Notes: generated by a model not told the origin, from the letters alone. A stretch of DNA of 64,000 nucleotides from an uncultured Clostridia bacterium (GCA_947626165.1 CANQRG010000008.1:1-64000); one strand, 5' to 3'. Positions 25,463 through 34,121 are shown, counted from the first letter of the stretch. Program-made: numbers and translations.

Positions 25463-25684
25463 TTATTTTTCACTTGCTTTGTATCCTGCGTCCTCGACCG
25501 CTTTAATAAGCGTTTGAGTATCAACGTCCTTCGATAAATTGATATAAGCAAGCCCCTTTTTCAGATTGACCTCAGCCTTTACGCCGTCAATTGCATTAAG
25601 AGCAGACTCAACAGCTCCGGAGCAGTGAGAACAGCTCATACCCTCAACTTTTAACGTAACATCACACTTTACCTTTCCAAACAT
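25463..25684 (-). CDS. Nested copper chaperone (CopZ-like) inside copA, internal start
   Basis: The last 73 codons of copA form a complete heavy-metal-associated domain (MFGKVKCDVTLKVEG, then the copper motif MSCSHC). Its ATG at 25684 is preceded, eight bases upstream, by a perfect AGGAGG (25693-25698), far better than expected by chance inside a gene. A free CopZ-like chaperone is therefore probably translated from within copA, in frame, in addition to being the C-terminal domain of the long product. The linker before it (residues FKPKNLNKSSDKGLNNTKED) is hydrophilic, as if an ancestral copA stop had been lost. E. coli copA is known to yield a chaperone from its own 5' end by frameshifting, so an internally produced chaperone has precedent. 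Confidence 0.65.
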   Translation of the reverse strand: MFGKVKCDVTLKVEGMSCSHCSGAVESALNAIDGVKAEVNLKKGLAYINLSKDVDTQTLIKAVEDAGYKASEK

Positions 25685-27982
25685 ATCTTTGTCCTCCTTT
25701 GTATTATTAAGCCCCTTATCAGAGCTTTTATTTAGATTTTTAGGCTTGAAAAATTTAAGCCTTAATGCGTTTGTTACAACGCATACGCTGCTTAAGCTCA
25801 TCGCCGCCGCCGCAAGCATTGGCGACAGCTTTATACTAAATGCGCTATAGAAAACTCCTGCCGCTATCGGTATACCTACTGTGTTGTAGAAAAACGCCCA
25901 GAACAGATTTTCCTTTATGTTTTTAATGACTGCCTTGCTCAAATCAATCGCTGTGCAAACGTCAAGAATATCATTTTTCATCAAAACAACATCAGCACTC
26001 TCAATGGCAATATCAACGCCAGCGCCTATCGCAATTCCTACGTCCGCCCTTGCAAGCGCAGGAGCGTCGTTGATACCGTCGCCCACCATAGCAACCTTGT
26101 TTCCGCTTTTTTGAATGGACGCAACAACACCCTCCTTTTCCTGCGGAAGCACATTTGCAATCACATTGTCAATGCCCAGCTTCTTTCTGACCGCTTCGGC
26201 AGTATTTTTGTTATCGCCTGTAAGCATAGTGACCCTTACTCCGCTTTTTTTCAAAAGTTTAACAGCGTCATAGCTTGTCGGCTTTACCTTATCGGCGACC
26301 GCGATAATGCCAACAGCCTTATTTTCATCAGCGACTAACAAAGGAGTTTTTCCCTCAAGAGATAACCTTTCCAATTCATTTTCTACATTTTCATAGTCAA
26401 TATTATTTGCTTTGATGTAAGCAGAATTACCTATATAATACCCTTTTCCGTCAACCTCTCCGAAAACGCCTTTGCCGAACTCTGCTTTAAAGCCATTAAC
26501 ATTAAGAAATGAAAGTTCTTGCCTTTCACACTCTCTTACCACAGCGTCCGCAAGCGGATGCTCGCTCATATTTTCAATGCTTCCTGCGATCTGTATAAGC
26601 GTCTTTTCATCAAGCCCATGAGCAATAATATCAGTGACTCCAGGTTTTCCCTCAGTCAGCGTTCCCGTCTTATCAAGAACAACGTCGGTGACATTGTGAA
26701 GAGCCTCTAAAGCCTCTCCCGATTTTATCAAAATACCGTTCTGCGCTGATTTTCCTGTTCCTACCATAATTGCAACAGGAGTTGCAAGACCTAACGCGCA
26801 TGGACAGGAAACCACCAGAACCGAAATAGCTATACTCATAGCAAACTCAAAGCTTGCTCCGCAGATAAGCCATACTATTAACGCAATAATTGCAATAACT
26901 ATCACAATAGGAACAAAAATTCCCGACACCTTATCCGCTATTTTTGCAATAGGCGCTTTTGACGAGGACGCCTCCTCAACAAGCTTGATGATTTGAGAAA
27001 GAGTCGTATTCTCGCCTACTCTTGTAGCTTTGTATTTTATATACCCACTGCTAAGCATAGTAGCTGATATAACGCTTTCCCCAGCCGTTTTTGAAACAGG
27101 TACGCTTTCTCCTGTAATAGCCGACTGGTCAAGGCTTCCCTCTCCCTCTATTATCTCTCCGTCAACGGCAATTCTTTCTCCTGCCTTGGCTAATACTATG
27201 TCTCCCTCACGAATATCCTCAACTAAAATCTCGGTTTCTTTGCCGTCTTTTATTACCGTTGCCGTTTCGGGAGCAAGATTTAAAAGCCTGTCTATAGCCT
27301 CGCTGGTTTTAGATTTAGACCGCGTCTCAAGATATTTTCCTACTGTTATAAGTGTAAGTATTGTAGCCGCAGACTCAAAATACAGATCCATATGGAATTT
27401 TTCCACAGTTTCCATATCGCCTATCTTTAACCCAACAGCTATTCGGATTATCGCATACAAGCCGTATAAGAAAGCTGACGCTGAACCTATGGCTATAAGA
27501 CTGTCCATATTAGGAGCGCCTTTAAAAAGATTTTTAAATCCTACGGTATAGTATTTATAGTTTATTATCATTATAGGTATACAAAAAACAAGCTGTATCA
27601 ATGCAAAATTAAGAGCGTTTTTAGCACCCATAAATATTGAAGGTATAGAAAGTCCCAGCATATGACCCATAGAAATATACATAAGGGGAATTAAAAGGCA
27701 TACTGATGAAATAAGCCTCTTAAGCATTGTTTTTTCAGCTTCGCTTTTTACGCCTTTTGTTATACTGCTTTTGGCGTCAAAAATATTAGCGCCGTAGCCT
27801 GCGTCTTTGACAGCTGCTATTATATCATCTGTGCTCAGGCTGTCGTCGTATTCTGCCGTCATAGAATTTGTAAGAAGATTGACAGAAACGCTTTTTATAC
27901 CCTCAAGCTTTGAAACTGCCCTCTCAACCCTTGCAGAGCAAGCCGAACAGGTCATTCCCGAAATGGCAAATTTATTTTTCAT
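25463..27982 (-). CDS. copA: P1B-type copper-exporting ATPase with N- and C-terminal HMA domains
   Basis: An 839-aa Cu+ export ATPase of the cytoplasmic membrane. N-terminal HMA domain with CSAC (about residue 12), eight membrane helices, the CPC motif in SCPCALGLATPV, the phosphorylation motif DKTGTLTEG, the HP motif SEHPLA and MVGDGINDAPAL. The C-terminal addition (about residues 765-839) is a second HMA with MSCSHC, unusual since most CopA carry their HMA domains at the N-terminus only. ATG 27982 is set by GGGGAAG; a longer frame to 28000 is not needed. It is driven by the consensus promoter at 28046-28074. No CsoR or CopY gene is in the window. Confidence 0.95.
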   Translation of the reverse strand: MKNKFAISGMTCSACSARVERAVSKLEGIKSVSVNLLTNSMTAEYDDSLSTDDIIAAVKDAGYGANIFDAKSSITKGVKSEAEKTMLKRLISSVCLLIPLMYISMGHMLGLSIPSIFMGAKNALNFALIQLVFCIPIMIINYKYYTVGFKNLFKGAPNMDSLIAIGSASAFLYGLYAIIRIAVGLKIGDMETVEKFHMDLYFESAATILTLITVGKYLETRSKSKTSEAIDRLLNLAPETATVIKDGKETEILVEDIREGDIVLAKAGERIAVDGEIIEGEGSLDQSAITGESVPVSKTAGESVISATMLSSGYIKYKATRVGENTTLSQIIKLVEEASSSKAPIAKIADKVSGIFVPIVIVIAIIALIVWLICGASFEFAMSIAISVLVVSCPCALGLATPVAIMVGTGKSAQNGILIKSGEALEALHNVTDVVLDKTGTLTEGKPGVTDIIAHGLDEKTLIQIAGSIENMSEHPLADAVVRECERQELSFLNVNGFKAEFGKGVFGEVDGKGYYIGNSAYIKANNIDYENVENELERLSLEGKTPLLVADENKAVGIIAVADKVKPTSYDAVKLLKKSGVRVTMLTGDNKNTAEAVRKKLGIDNVIANVLPQEKEGVVASIQKSGNKVAMVGDGINDAPALARADVGIAIGAGVDIAIESADVVLMKNDILDVCTAIDLSKAVIKNIKENLFWAFFYNTVGIPIAAGVFYSAFSIKLSPMLAAAAMSLSSVCVVTNALRLKFFKPKNLNKSSDKGLNNTKEDKDMFGKVKCDVTLKVEGMSCSHCSGAVESALNAIDGVKAEVNLKKGLAYINLSKDVDTQTLIKAVEDAGYKASEK

Positions 27983-28021
27983 AAATAGGCTTCCCCCCAC
28001 TTGAAATCACTGTAAATCATA

Positions 28022-28035
28022 AACAATTAGTTGTT
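28022..28035 (-). promoter_or_regulatory. Candidate operator in the copA leader
   Basis: AACAA-TTAG-TTGTT is a perfect 5-bp inverted repeat starting a few bases after the expected copA transcript start. It is a possible repressor site. It is not a recognisable CopY box and no regulator is identified. Confidence 0.3.
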
Positions 28036-28045
28036 GCTAACCCAT

Positions 28046-28074
28046 ATTATACTACTATGGAAATGCATTGTCAA
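28046..28074 (-). promoter_or_regulatory. Consensus promoter of copA
   Basis: On the minus strand TTGACA (28069-28074), a 17-base spacer and TATAAT (28046-28051) match the sigma-A consensus exactly. The leader to ATG 27982 is about 57 bases. A 17-base spacer argues against MerR/CueR-type activation, which uses 19-20. Confidence 0.85.
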
Positions 28075-28120
28075 ATAAAATGTTTTAAAACTGTATAAAA
28101 GCTAAATTCAAAAATATTAT

Positions 28121-28252
28121 ACTCACCAACAAAGTGTTTATGCCGAAGTGCCTCCGGTAGTGGAATATTCTATTACCGAGCTTGGGCAGGGCAAACCCAT
28201 TCTTGACGCTGTGAATAATTGTGGAGAGAAATATAAAGCATCTGCAAATTAA
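28121..28252 (+). pseudogene. C-terminal remnant of an HxlR-family regulator gene
   Basis: The plus-strand frame ending at TAA 28252 reads VYAEVPPVVEYSITELGQGK followed by PILDAVNNCGEKYK. This is the hallmark end of HxlR-type winged-helix regulators (EVPPRVEYSLTELG, then a WGEKY-like end). Only about 40 residues remain. The N-terminal DNA-binding half and any start codon are missing, and upstream sequence is AT-rich with the divergent copA promoter. It is a gene relic. Confidence 0.8.
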
Positions 28253-28255
28253 AAA

Positions 28256-28284
28256 CGGCAATCATCAAACTACGATGATTGCCG
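28256..28284 (-). terminator. Terminator of the manganese catalase gene
   Basis: CGGCAATCATC/GATGATTGCCG form an 11-bp perfect stem with a 7-base loop. On the minus strand it is followed by a run of T (28251-28255). It lies 20 bases past the stop of the gene at 28304. Confidence 0.8.
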
Positions 28285-28303
28285 CTTTCTATATCAACCC
28301 AAA

Positions 28304-28972
28304 CTAACTAAACGATGGCGGAGTAACATTAGTATGTGAAAAGCTGTTGTCCGACGGCGAAGGCTCCGACATACTGAAATACATTTTCGCCGCTTTAGTC
28401 GTTCCGAAATCACGGTTTGAACCAGTTTCCTGTACCTTGTTAAACGCCTCTCTGAACAACGCGTTATGCGCCTCTTCTCTGTTTAGGAGAAAGTCTATTG
28501 TCTCTTTTACCTTCTTATCATTAATCTGTCTATAGAGGTATTCGTAAACTACCTTTGCCCTCTGCTCAGAAGCTATATTAGAAAGCAAGTCTGCGCACAA
28601 ATCTCCAGTAACAGAAACATAATCTCCCGTCCACGAATAGCCCGACGCATTTATCAGTCCTGGATTCAATCCTAAGAGAACGTGGGTTTCAATTTCTCCC
28701 GCAGGTACAGATTGAGCGTCTACATCGTGACCGTTAAGCAGATTGATCGTCTCTGCCACCATCTCCATATGCCCCAGTTCCTCTGCCGCAATATCAAGAA
28801 ACAAATCCTTAATGTCAGGGTCTTTTATTCTAAAACTCTGAGACATATACTGCAAAGCCGCTTTAAGCTCTCCGTTTGCACCTCCGAGCTGTTCCTGCAT
28901 CAGCGCCGCATACTGAGGATTAGGCTTTTCAACTTCTACTGGATGAAATAACTGTTTTTCGTGTTTGAACAT
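28304..28972 (-). CDS. Manganese catalase / CotJC-like protein
   Basis: A 222-aa ferritin-like four-helix protein of the manganese catalase family, which removes hydrogen peroxide with a dimanganese site; spore coat CotJC belongs to the same family. Metal ligands by pattern: Glu in GGANGELKAALQYM, EELGHMEM (Glu, His), Glu in ASEQRAKVVYEYL, and NREEAHNALF (Glu, His). The C-terminal 25 residues are Ser/Pro-rich. ATG 28972 follows AAGGAAGGTG; the longer frame from 29041 begins inside the neighbour's terminator and is rejected. The cotJA/cotJB partners are not adjacent, so a stand-alone catalase is more likely. Confidence 0.88.
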   Translation of the reverse strand: MFKHEKQLFHPVEVEKPNPQYAALMQEQLGGANGELKAALQYMSQSFRIKDPDIKDLFLDIAAEELGHMEMVAETINLLNGHDVDAQSVPAGEIETHVLLGLNPGLINASGYSWTGDYVSVTGDLCADLLSNIASEQRAKVVYEYLYRQINDKKVKETIDFLLNREEAHNALFREAFNKVQETGSNRDFGTTKAAKMYFSMSEPSPSDNSFSHTNVTPPSFS

Positions 28973-29040
28973 ATAAACACCTTCCTTTAATTTTGTAAAT
29001 ATTGTTCCCAGAATTTCTTTATATATACATTTTATATACA

Positions 29041-29072
29041 AAAAAGGCGTATAGACTTAAGTCTATACGCCG
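29041..29072 (-). terminator. Terminator of the solute-binding protein gene
   Basis: A perfect 26-base palindrome (29047-29072, GGCGTATAGACTT and its complement) is followed on the minus strand by six T. It ends the kinase/solute-binding-protein transcript. Confidence 0.85.
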
Positions 29073-29082
29073 TTATAAAAGA

Positions 29083-30354
29083 TCAGTTTGATCCCTGCTT
29101 TTCAGCTTCCTTAATACGATAATCGTCCATAAGCTTTACACAGCCTGCGACATCTGTCTTTTTGTTAAAGAGACGGTCAAATGCTGCGGACATATCGTCA
29201 GCACTGTAGCCGATAATCTTAGAAGCGGCAGTGGATACGCGCTCATTAGCGGCAATAGATGTGCCGGCATTTGTTACCATAGGAGATTGAATGTTAGTAG
29301 TCTGCCCTTTGAAACAGCTTACTGTGGAAATTCCGTCGAATGCTATATTATAATTCTTCGCATCAGCGCAGAATGACAGAAATCCCAATGCCTTAACTAG
29401 CTTTTTACTGTTCTTATTTACCATCATCATATTCAAATTGCCGCCTTCATAAGTGCCGCTGTCTGCGGTATTCATAAACGCAGGCATTAGGGCAAAATCG
29501 TCAACGGTATATTTATTTCCCTGTTCAAAATCAGTGTAAAACCATGTATCCCAGATAAAAGTCATAACCGCTTTGCCTGAGCCCATAATCGTACTGATAT
29601 CAGACCAACCGTTTTCAAGATATTCAGACCCGAACCAACCTTTGTCAGCGGCGTCCGATACCCACTTTACCATATTTGCTACGGCAGGGATATCCGAGTA
29701 TGATATTTCATTTTTATTAAGCTTTTCAAGCAATGATGGATCGTCTGCAAAGATAGGATCCATACCGAACTGGAACATCCATGTGCAGCCGTCGGCAGGC
29801 CAGCATATAGGCGTATGACCAATGTCGGCAAGCACTTGACAAAGGACGTCAAACTCTGCCTGTGTTGTGGCAGGCTTCAGCCCAAGGCTGTCCAGCAATG
29901 TTTTATTGTAAAAACATCCCGAAACAGAGCTTTCCCAAAACGGCAGTCCGAGAAGGTTTCCTTCCTTGTCCTGACAGTAAGCACGGGAGCTGTCCGTAAG
30001 GTCTGAGACCCAGCTCTCATTATTGAGATAATAGAAATTGTTTGAAACGTCAAAACGGTTTAAATCTGCATTGTTAAAATGCATAAATACATCTGGGGCG
30101 TCTCCGTCTGCAAATTTTTTAGCGGCATTCACCTCAAATTCAGCATCGTCAAATTCTATTATATCCAGCTTATTTCCGGTAGCGTTTTCGTACTGTTCAA
30201 AAATGCTTGTCATATAGCTTTTTTCCATATCGCTTTTTCTGCCCATTATTGTAAGAGTGTTGTTGTCCGTTTTACTCTTATGATTACCGCTGCAGGACGT
30301 TAGAAAAAGCACAATGGTAAGAATTAACAGCAATGGAAAGCGTCTTTTTATCAT
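29083..30354 (-). CDS. ABC-type extracellular solute-binding lipoprotein
   Basis: A 423-aa family 1 (sugar-type) solute-binding protein: lipoprotein signal with lipobox LTSC (Cys21), then the LTIMGRKSDMEKSYMTSIFEQYENATG opening, DAPDVFMHFN, a CWPADGCTWMFQFGMDP region, and a late YEGGNLNMMMVNKNS stretch. It should sit on the outer membrane face and bind a sugar or oligosaccharide. No permease or ATPase gene is near. It lies 26 bases downstream of a hybrid sensor kinase on the same strand, so it may serve as the ligand-binding partner of that sensor, not as a transporter part. AAGGAG precedes the ATG. Confidence 0.88.
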   Translation of the reverse strand: MIKRRFPLLLILTIVLFLTSCSGNHKSKTDNNTLTIMGRKSDMEKSYMTSIFEQYENATGNKLDIIEFDDAEFEVNAAKKFADGDAPDVFMHFNNADLNRFDVSNNFYYLNNESWVSDLTDSSRAYCQDKEGNLLGLPFWESSVSGCFYNKTLLDSLGLKPATTQAEFDVLCQVLADIGHTPICWPADGCTWMFQFGMDPIFADDPSLLEKLNKNEISYSDIPAVANMVKWVSDAADKGWFGSEYLENGWSDISTIMGSGKAVMTFIWDTWFYTDFEQGNKYTVDDFALMPAFMNTADSGTYEGGNLNMMMVNKNSKKLVKALGFLSFCADAKNYNIAFDGISTVSCFKGQTTNIQSPMVTNAGTSIAANERVSTAASKIIGYSADDMSAAFDRLFNKKTDVAGCVKLMDDYRIKEAEKQGSN

Positions 30355-30380
30355 TTACTATCTACTCCTTCTTTCTCTGT

Positions 30381-33350
30381 TTATTTTGCTTTATTTTTAC
30401 TTTTATTTAAAAGCTGACCGACCACTTCTTTTACAGTCTCCATATTAATAGGCTTTGCAAGATGACCGTCCATTCCGGCATCCAGTGCGTTCCTCACATC
30501 TTCTGCAAAAGTGTTGGCTGTCATAGCGACAATGGGTATAGTCGATGCTTCTGGGTGAGCGGACGCTCTTATCTGCCTCGTTGCATCATAACCGTTTAAC
30601 AGAGGCATTTGTACGTCCATCAGTATTATGTCATAATGACCTGGTTCAGAGTTTTTGAACATCTCTACAGCTTCCTGACCGTTCACCGCCAATTCGCAGC
30701 TTGCGCCCTCCATTGAAAGCATCTCTGTCAGTATCTCTGCATTAAGTTCGTTGTCCTCTGCCACAAGGAACAGACGTCCTTCCATAACACCTTCTTCTGT
30801 TATGTCGTCTATGTTATCCGTCTGCTCCTGGTGCTCCAAAAACAGCGGCTTTATAGTTTGCCATAAGGTCGAAACGAAAAACGGCTTTGGCATAAAAGCG
30901 TTGATCCCCGCTTGGCGAGCCTCCGTTTCAATTTCGCTCCAATCGTATGATGTCAGAACAAGTATAGGAACCTCAGTTCCAATCTGTTCACGTATCTTTC
31001 GGGCAGTTTCTACACCGTCCATTCCCGGCATCTTCCAATCCAGCAAAATAACGTGGAAATCCTCTCCGCTGCGGTGCGCTTTGATTGCAGCTTCTACAGC
31101 GGCTGAGCCCTCTGTAACGAAGGATACTTCTACGCCGGTATCGCGCATCATTTCCTTTATATTCAGGCAAATGTCTTCCTCATCGTCTGCAACCAGCATA
31201 CGGGTTATCTTTTGGTGATACCATGAATCCGCTTCCTCTTTCTCCGGAAGTGCAAAGGACAGCTCTACAGTAAATGTACTGCCTTCTCCAAGACGGCTCT
31301 CTACTTGAATAATACCGCCCATTAAGTCTACCAGGTTTTTAGTTATAGCCATACCCAGCCCTGTTCCCTGTATTTTGTTGGTAAGAGAGCTGACTTCTCT
31401 GCTGAACGGGGCAAAAATCTGCTTTTGAAATTCTTCGCTCATACCAATGCCGTTGTCACGAACAGTGAACCTCAGCTTTACATACTGATTATGATGCGCA
31501 GATTTTTTAATTTCACTAACCAGAAATTCAATTTTACCTCCGTTAGGGGTGTATTTGATTGCATTGGAAAGCAAATTGATAAGTATTTGATTAAGACGCA
31601 GCTTGTCGCCCAGCATTTGCTCCGGCGGAGCTCCCTGCGCCTGAATAGTGAAGCTCTGATTTTTAGCTTTAGCCTGAGGCATAAGTATGATGTTCAGTTC
31701 TTCCAGAAGTTCGGGCAGGCTGAAACGATCTACATTCATAGACGTTTTGCCGCTTTCTATTTTGCTCATATCCAGTACGTCGTTTATAAGACTTAGCAGA
31801 TGATGACTGGATGCCATTATTTTGCGTGTGTATTCTCTTACCTTATCTGTGTTGTCCGCATCTTTTTCAAGAAGCACTGAAAATCCAACAATAGCATTCA
31901 TAGGAGTTCGGATATCATGTGACATATTAGAAAGGAAATTACTCTTTGCGTCGTTAGCGTCTTTAGCCGCCGTCAACGCTTCTTGAAGCTTTTGATTCAT
32001 TTGCTGTTCCTGAGTGCGGTCAGACATTACAATAATATATTTCTTAATGTCTTGAATGCTCATATGATATATAGTCATTCTATACCATCGGCGTTCGCCG
32101 GTTTTTTGGTGCATATACTCACATTCCCAATAACGGTTGCCGTTTAGAGGAATCGCGTTGAGCTCCTTTGCGGGAATAACAACGTCAAAGTTTATCGCAC
32201 ATTTTTCCATCACTCTGATATTTTCACGCGCGTCCTTTACTTTAATACCCAGCAGTCTCTCTAAATTAGGGCTTATATAATCAACGCTTTTGTTCTTAGA
32301 ATCGAGCATTATAAATATGTCGTCAACACTGTTTGAAAGTACGTCAAACATTTGCTCTCTGTATTGAAGCTCTATCTTGCTTTTGCGTGACTGTTTGTGG
32401 CTTCGCAAAGCTATCAAGGCAATTACCGTTGCACCCACCAACAGGAAAATTATGACCAAAACATTCATAGTTGTTTTTTGAACCGAAAGAAAACCGCCGC
32501 TGACTGCGCTCTGCGGTACTGCGCTAAGCAAAAAATAATCCTGAAAGCCTACAGGCTGATACAAAATACAGTGTCTGACGCCGCCTATCTCACACTGTAA
32601 CAAGCCTGAGTTTCCTTTGTTCCAGTCGTTTTTGAGCTTTGACATACTTTCTTCATCTAAATCGGAAGCCGCCCTTAGATAGGTAAGATAATTGCCAAAT
32701 ATACTGCCGCCTTCCTGTGTAGAAAGAAGCACATTTCCATCGTTGCTGATTACGAAACATTTAGCTTCACCGGAAAAGGCGTCAACATTCAGTGAATTTG
32801 CCATATCTTTATTTGTATAACTTATAGCGATAGCGTCAAAGTCAAAACCGTTATATTTCCCATGCTGTACCGGAACTGCAAAAACAGTGATTTCCTGACC
32901 GGCGGACAAGGTTTCTCCTGCCATTACAGGCTTTCTCTGCTGTATGAGGTTCTCCCATGCTCCCTCTAGGGTCATATTTACCTTGGCGCCGTTCAGCGTC
33001 ATACAAGTTTCGTCTTTGGAGATAAAGTAAAACTCAGAAAAACCCCAGTAATCCTGCTCCCCAGAAATAAAATCGGAAACTTCGCTCTTTTTGTTTTTAG
33101 ACATTGTAAAATAATCGCTCCAGCCTTCCAATAGACCCCAGTTTCTCTCGACAAAGGCTCCGAATGAGCGGTTTACCTGTCCATAGATCTCTCCCAGATG
33201 ATCTGTACTATCCTTATAAATCCGCTGAGAAATAAAATTAAAATATACGATCCCTATTATGATTACAGCGATAACAACTAAACACATCAAAATAGGCAGT
33301 AATAATTTTCTGAACCATTTTTTAAAAAATAATCCCGCGCTTTTTAACAT
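30381..33350 (-). CDS. Hybrid sensor histidine kinase with two receiver domains
   Basis: A 989-aa membrane sensor. TM1 is at about residues 12-34, an extracytoplasmic sensor (Cache-like, about 35-290) follows, TM2 is near 295-318, then a PAS domain (about 335-455), HisKA with SHDIRTPMNAIVGF, a HATPase with DNGIGMS and GTGLGMA, and two receivers. Receiver 1 has DDEED and LLDWKMPGMDG; receiver 2 has AEDNELN and LMDVQMPLLNG. No Hpt or output domain is present, so phosphate must pass to an unlinked protein. ATG 33350 is favoured by GAAGGTG over the ATG two codons earlier. It is co-transcribed with the solute-binding lipoprotein. The signal is probably that protein's ligand. Confidence 0.92.
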   Translation of the reverse strand: MLKSAGLFFKKWFRKLLLPILMCLVVIAVIIIGIVYFNFISQRIYKDSTDHLGEIYGQVNRSFGAFVERNWGLLEGWSDYFTMSKNKKSEVSDFISGEQDYWGFSEFYFISKDETCMTLNGAKVNMTLEGAWENLIQQRKPVMAGETLSAGQEITVFAVPVQHGKYNGFDFDAIAISYTNKDMANSLNVDAFSGEAKCFVISNDGNVLLSTQEGGSIFGNYLTYLRAASDLDEESMSKLKNDWNKGNSGLLQCEIGGVRHCILYQPVGFQDYFLLSAVPQSAVSGGFLSVQKTTMNVLVIIFLLVGATVIALIALRSHKQSRKSKIELQYREQMFDVLSNSVDDIFIMLDSKNKSVDYISPNLERLLGIKVKDARENIRVMEKCAINFDVVIPAKELNAIPLNGNRYWECEYMHQKTGERRWYRMTIYHMSIQDIKKYIIVMSDRTQEQQMNQKLQEALTAAKDANDAKSNFLSNMSHDIRTPMNAIVGFSVLLEKDADNTDKVREYTRKIMASSHHLLSLINDVLDMSKIESGKTSMNVDRFSLPELLEELNIILMPQAKAKNQSFTIQAQGAPPEQMLGDKLRLNQILINLLSNAIKYTPNGGKIEFLVSEIKKSAHHNQYVKLRFTVRDNGIGMSEEFQKQIFAPFSREVSSLTNKIQGTGLGMAITKNLVDLMGGIIQVESRLGEGSTFTVELSFALPEKEEADSWYHQKITRMLVADDEEDICLNIKEMMRDTGVEVSFVTEGSAAVEAAIKAHRSGEDFHVILLDWKMPGMDGVETARKIREQIGTEVPILVLTSYDWSEIETEARQAGINAFMPKPFFVSTLWQTIKPLFLEHQEQTDNIDDITEEGVMEGRLFLVAEDNELNAEILTEMLSMEGASCELAVNGQEAVEMFKNSEPGHYDIILMDVQMPLLNGYDATRQIRASAHPEASTIPIVAMTANTFAEDVRNALDAGMDGHLAKPINMETVKEVVGQLLNKSKNKAK

Positions 33351-33360
33351 CAACAAACAC

Positions 33361-33612
33361 CTTCTTTTGCAGATGATTTATTTATATTATTTTACCATAT
33401 AGAAGTAGATAAGTCAATTACCTAAAGCCGCTGCAAACCATACAATCATCTGATTTTACTGTGGTATCTGCTTCTGCAATATTGGCATAAAATTAAAAGA
33501 ACTAATACAAAAAACTTATAACAACTATAATATATTTAACATTCCCTACAAGTATTGCAGTAATAGCAACAAGAAAAGCACGATAAATTGGCTTTCATCG
33601 TGCTTTTTAATC
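33361..33612. other. Intergenic region without recognised gene
   Basis: The gap between the kinase gene start and the tRNA cluster is AT-rich. AGTGCTTTT-like sequence near 33575-33610 (AAAGCACGAT, ATCGTGCTTTT) forms a hairpin followed by T on the plus strand; on the minus strand it lies just after tRNA-Gln(CTG) and can act as its terminator. I see nothing else. Confidence 0.5.
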
Positions 33613-33688
33613 TGGCTGGGGTAGAAGGATTCGAACCTTCGGAATGACGGAGTCAGAGTCCGTTGCCTTACCACTTGGCGATACCCCA
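33613..33688 (-). tRNA. tRNA-Gln (anticodon CTG)
   Basis: On the minus strand the cloverleaf starts TGGGGTA and ends TACCCCA-G-CCA, with CCA encoded. The anticodon stem is ACGGA/TCCGT with loop CTCTGAC, giving anticodon CTG. The T arm has GGTTCGAATCC. It is downstream of tRNA-Gln(TTG) in the same transcript. Confidence 0.96.
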
Positions 33689-33725
33689 ATATACATATAT
33701 AAAATTTTTTGAATAATATAATATT

Positions 33726-33801
33726 TGGTTGGGATAGGTGGATTCGAACCACCGGAATGACGGAGTCAAAGTCCGTTGCCTTACCGCTTGGCTATATCCC
33801 A
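33726..33801 (-). tRNA. tRNA-Gln (anticodon TTG)
   Basis: On the minus strand acceptor TGGGATA pairs with TATCCCA; discriminator A; CCA encoded (33726-33728). The anticodon loop CTTTGAC gives TTG. It is nearly identical to the adjacent CTG isoacceptor in the anticodon arm and D arm, consistent with tandem duplication. Promoter at 33841-33869. Confidence 0.96.
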
Positions 33802-33840
33802 TAATGCAAAAATATGTGTCGTAACAAGTTCAACTATTGA

Positions 33841-33869
33841 ATTATACCATATGAGAAAATGCTTGTCAA
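33841..33869 (-). promoter_or_regulatory. Consensus promoter of the tRNA-Gln pair
   Basis: Minus-strand TTGACA (33864-33869), 17-base spacer, TATAAT (33841-33846). The 16 bases from the -35 (TTGACAAGCATTTTCT) recur exactly in the divergent tRNA-Lys promoter. Confidence 0.88.
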
Positions 33870-34058
33870 TACACTTTACAATTTATTAAAATTTTTTTGT
33901 AATAATTTGTTATTGAAATTACAGAACTCCATTATATTATTTTAATATATTAAAATTTTATACAACATGTGCTAAAATAGTATAACCCAATTTCCAACTG
34001 CGCTCGCTTTGTCTTTGTGGTGTCCTATTTTATTTATAAAATTTTTTATAAAAAACTA

Positions 34059-34087
34059 TTGACAAGCATTTTCTGATTTGTTATAAT
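34059..34087 (+). promoter_or_regulatory. Consensus promoter of tRNA-Lys
   Basis: TTGACA (34059-34064), 17-base spacer, TATAAT (34082-34087). It lies about 35 bases before the tRNA 5' end and shares TTGACAAGCATTTTCT with the tRNA-Gln promoter on the other strand. Confidence 0.9.
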
Positions 34088-34121
34088 TATAAAGCTGTGA
34101 TTTAGAACAGATTATATTTAT

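Noticed and set aside
28022-28074. MerR/CueR-type control of copA
   Set aside because: The promoter spacer is 17 bases, not 19-20, and no CueR dyad lies in it.
28155-28178. Hairpin CGGTAG...CTATTACCG next to GCCTCCGG, first read as another copy of the dispersed repeat
   Set aside because: The bases are codons of the HxlR remnant (EVPPVVEYSIT); the rest of the repeat (TTTGG, CAACGGC) is absent.
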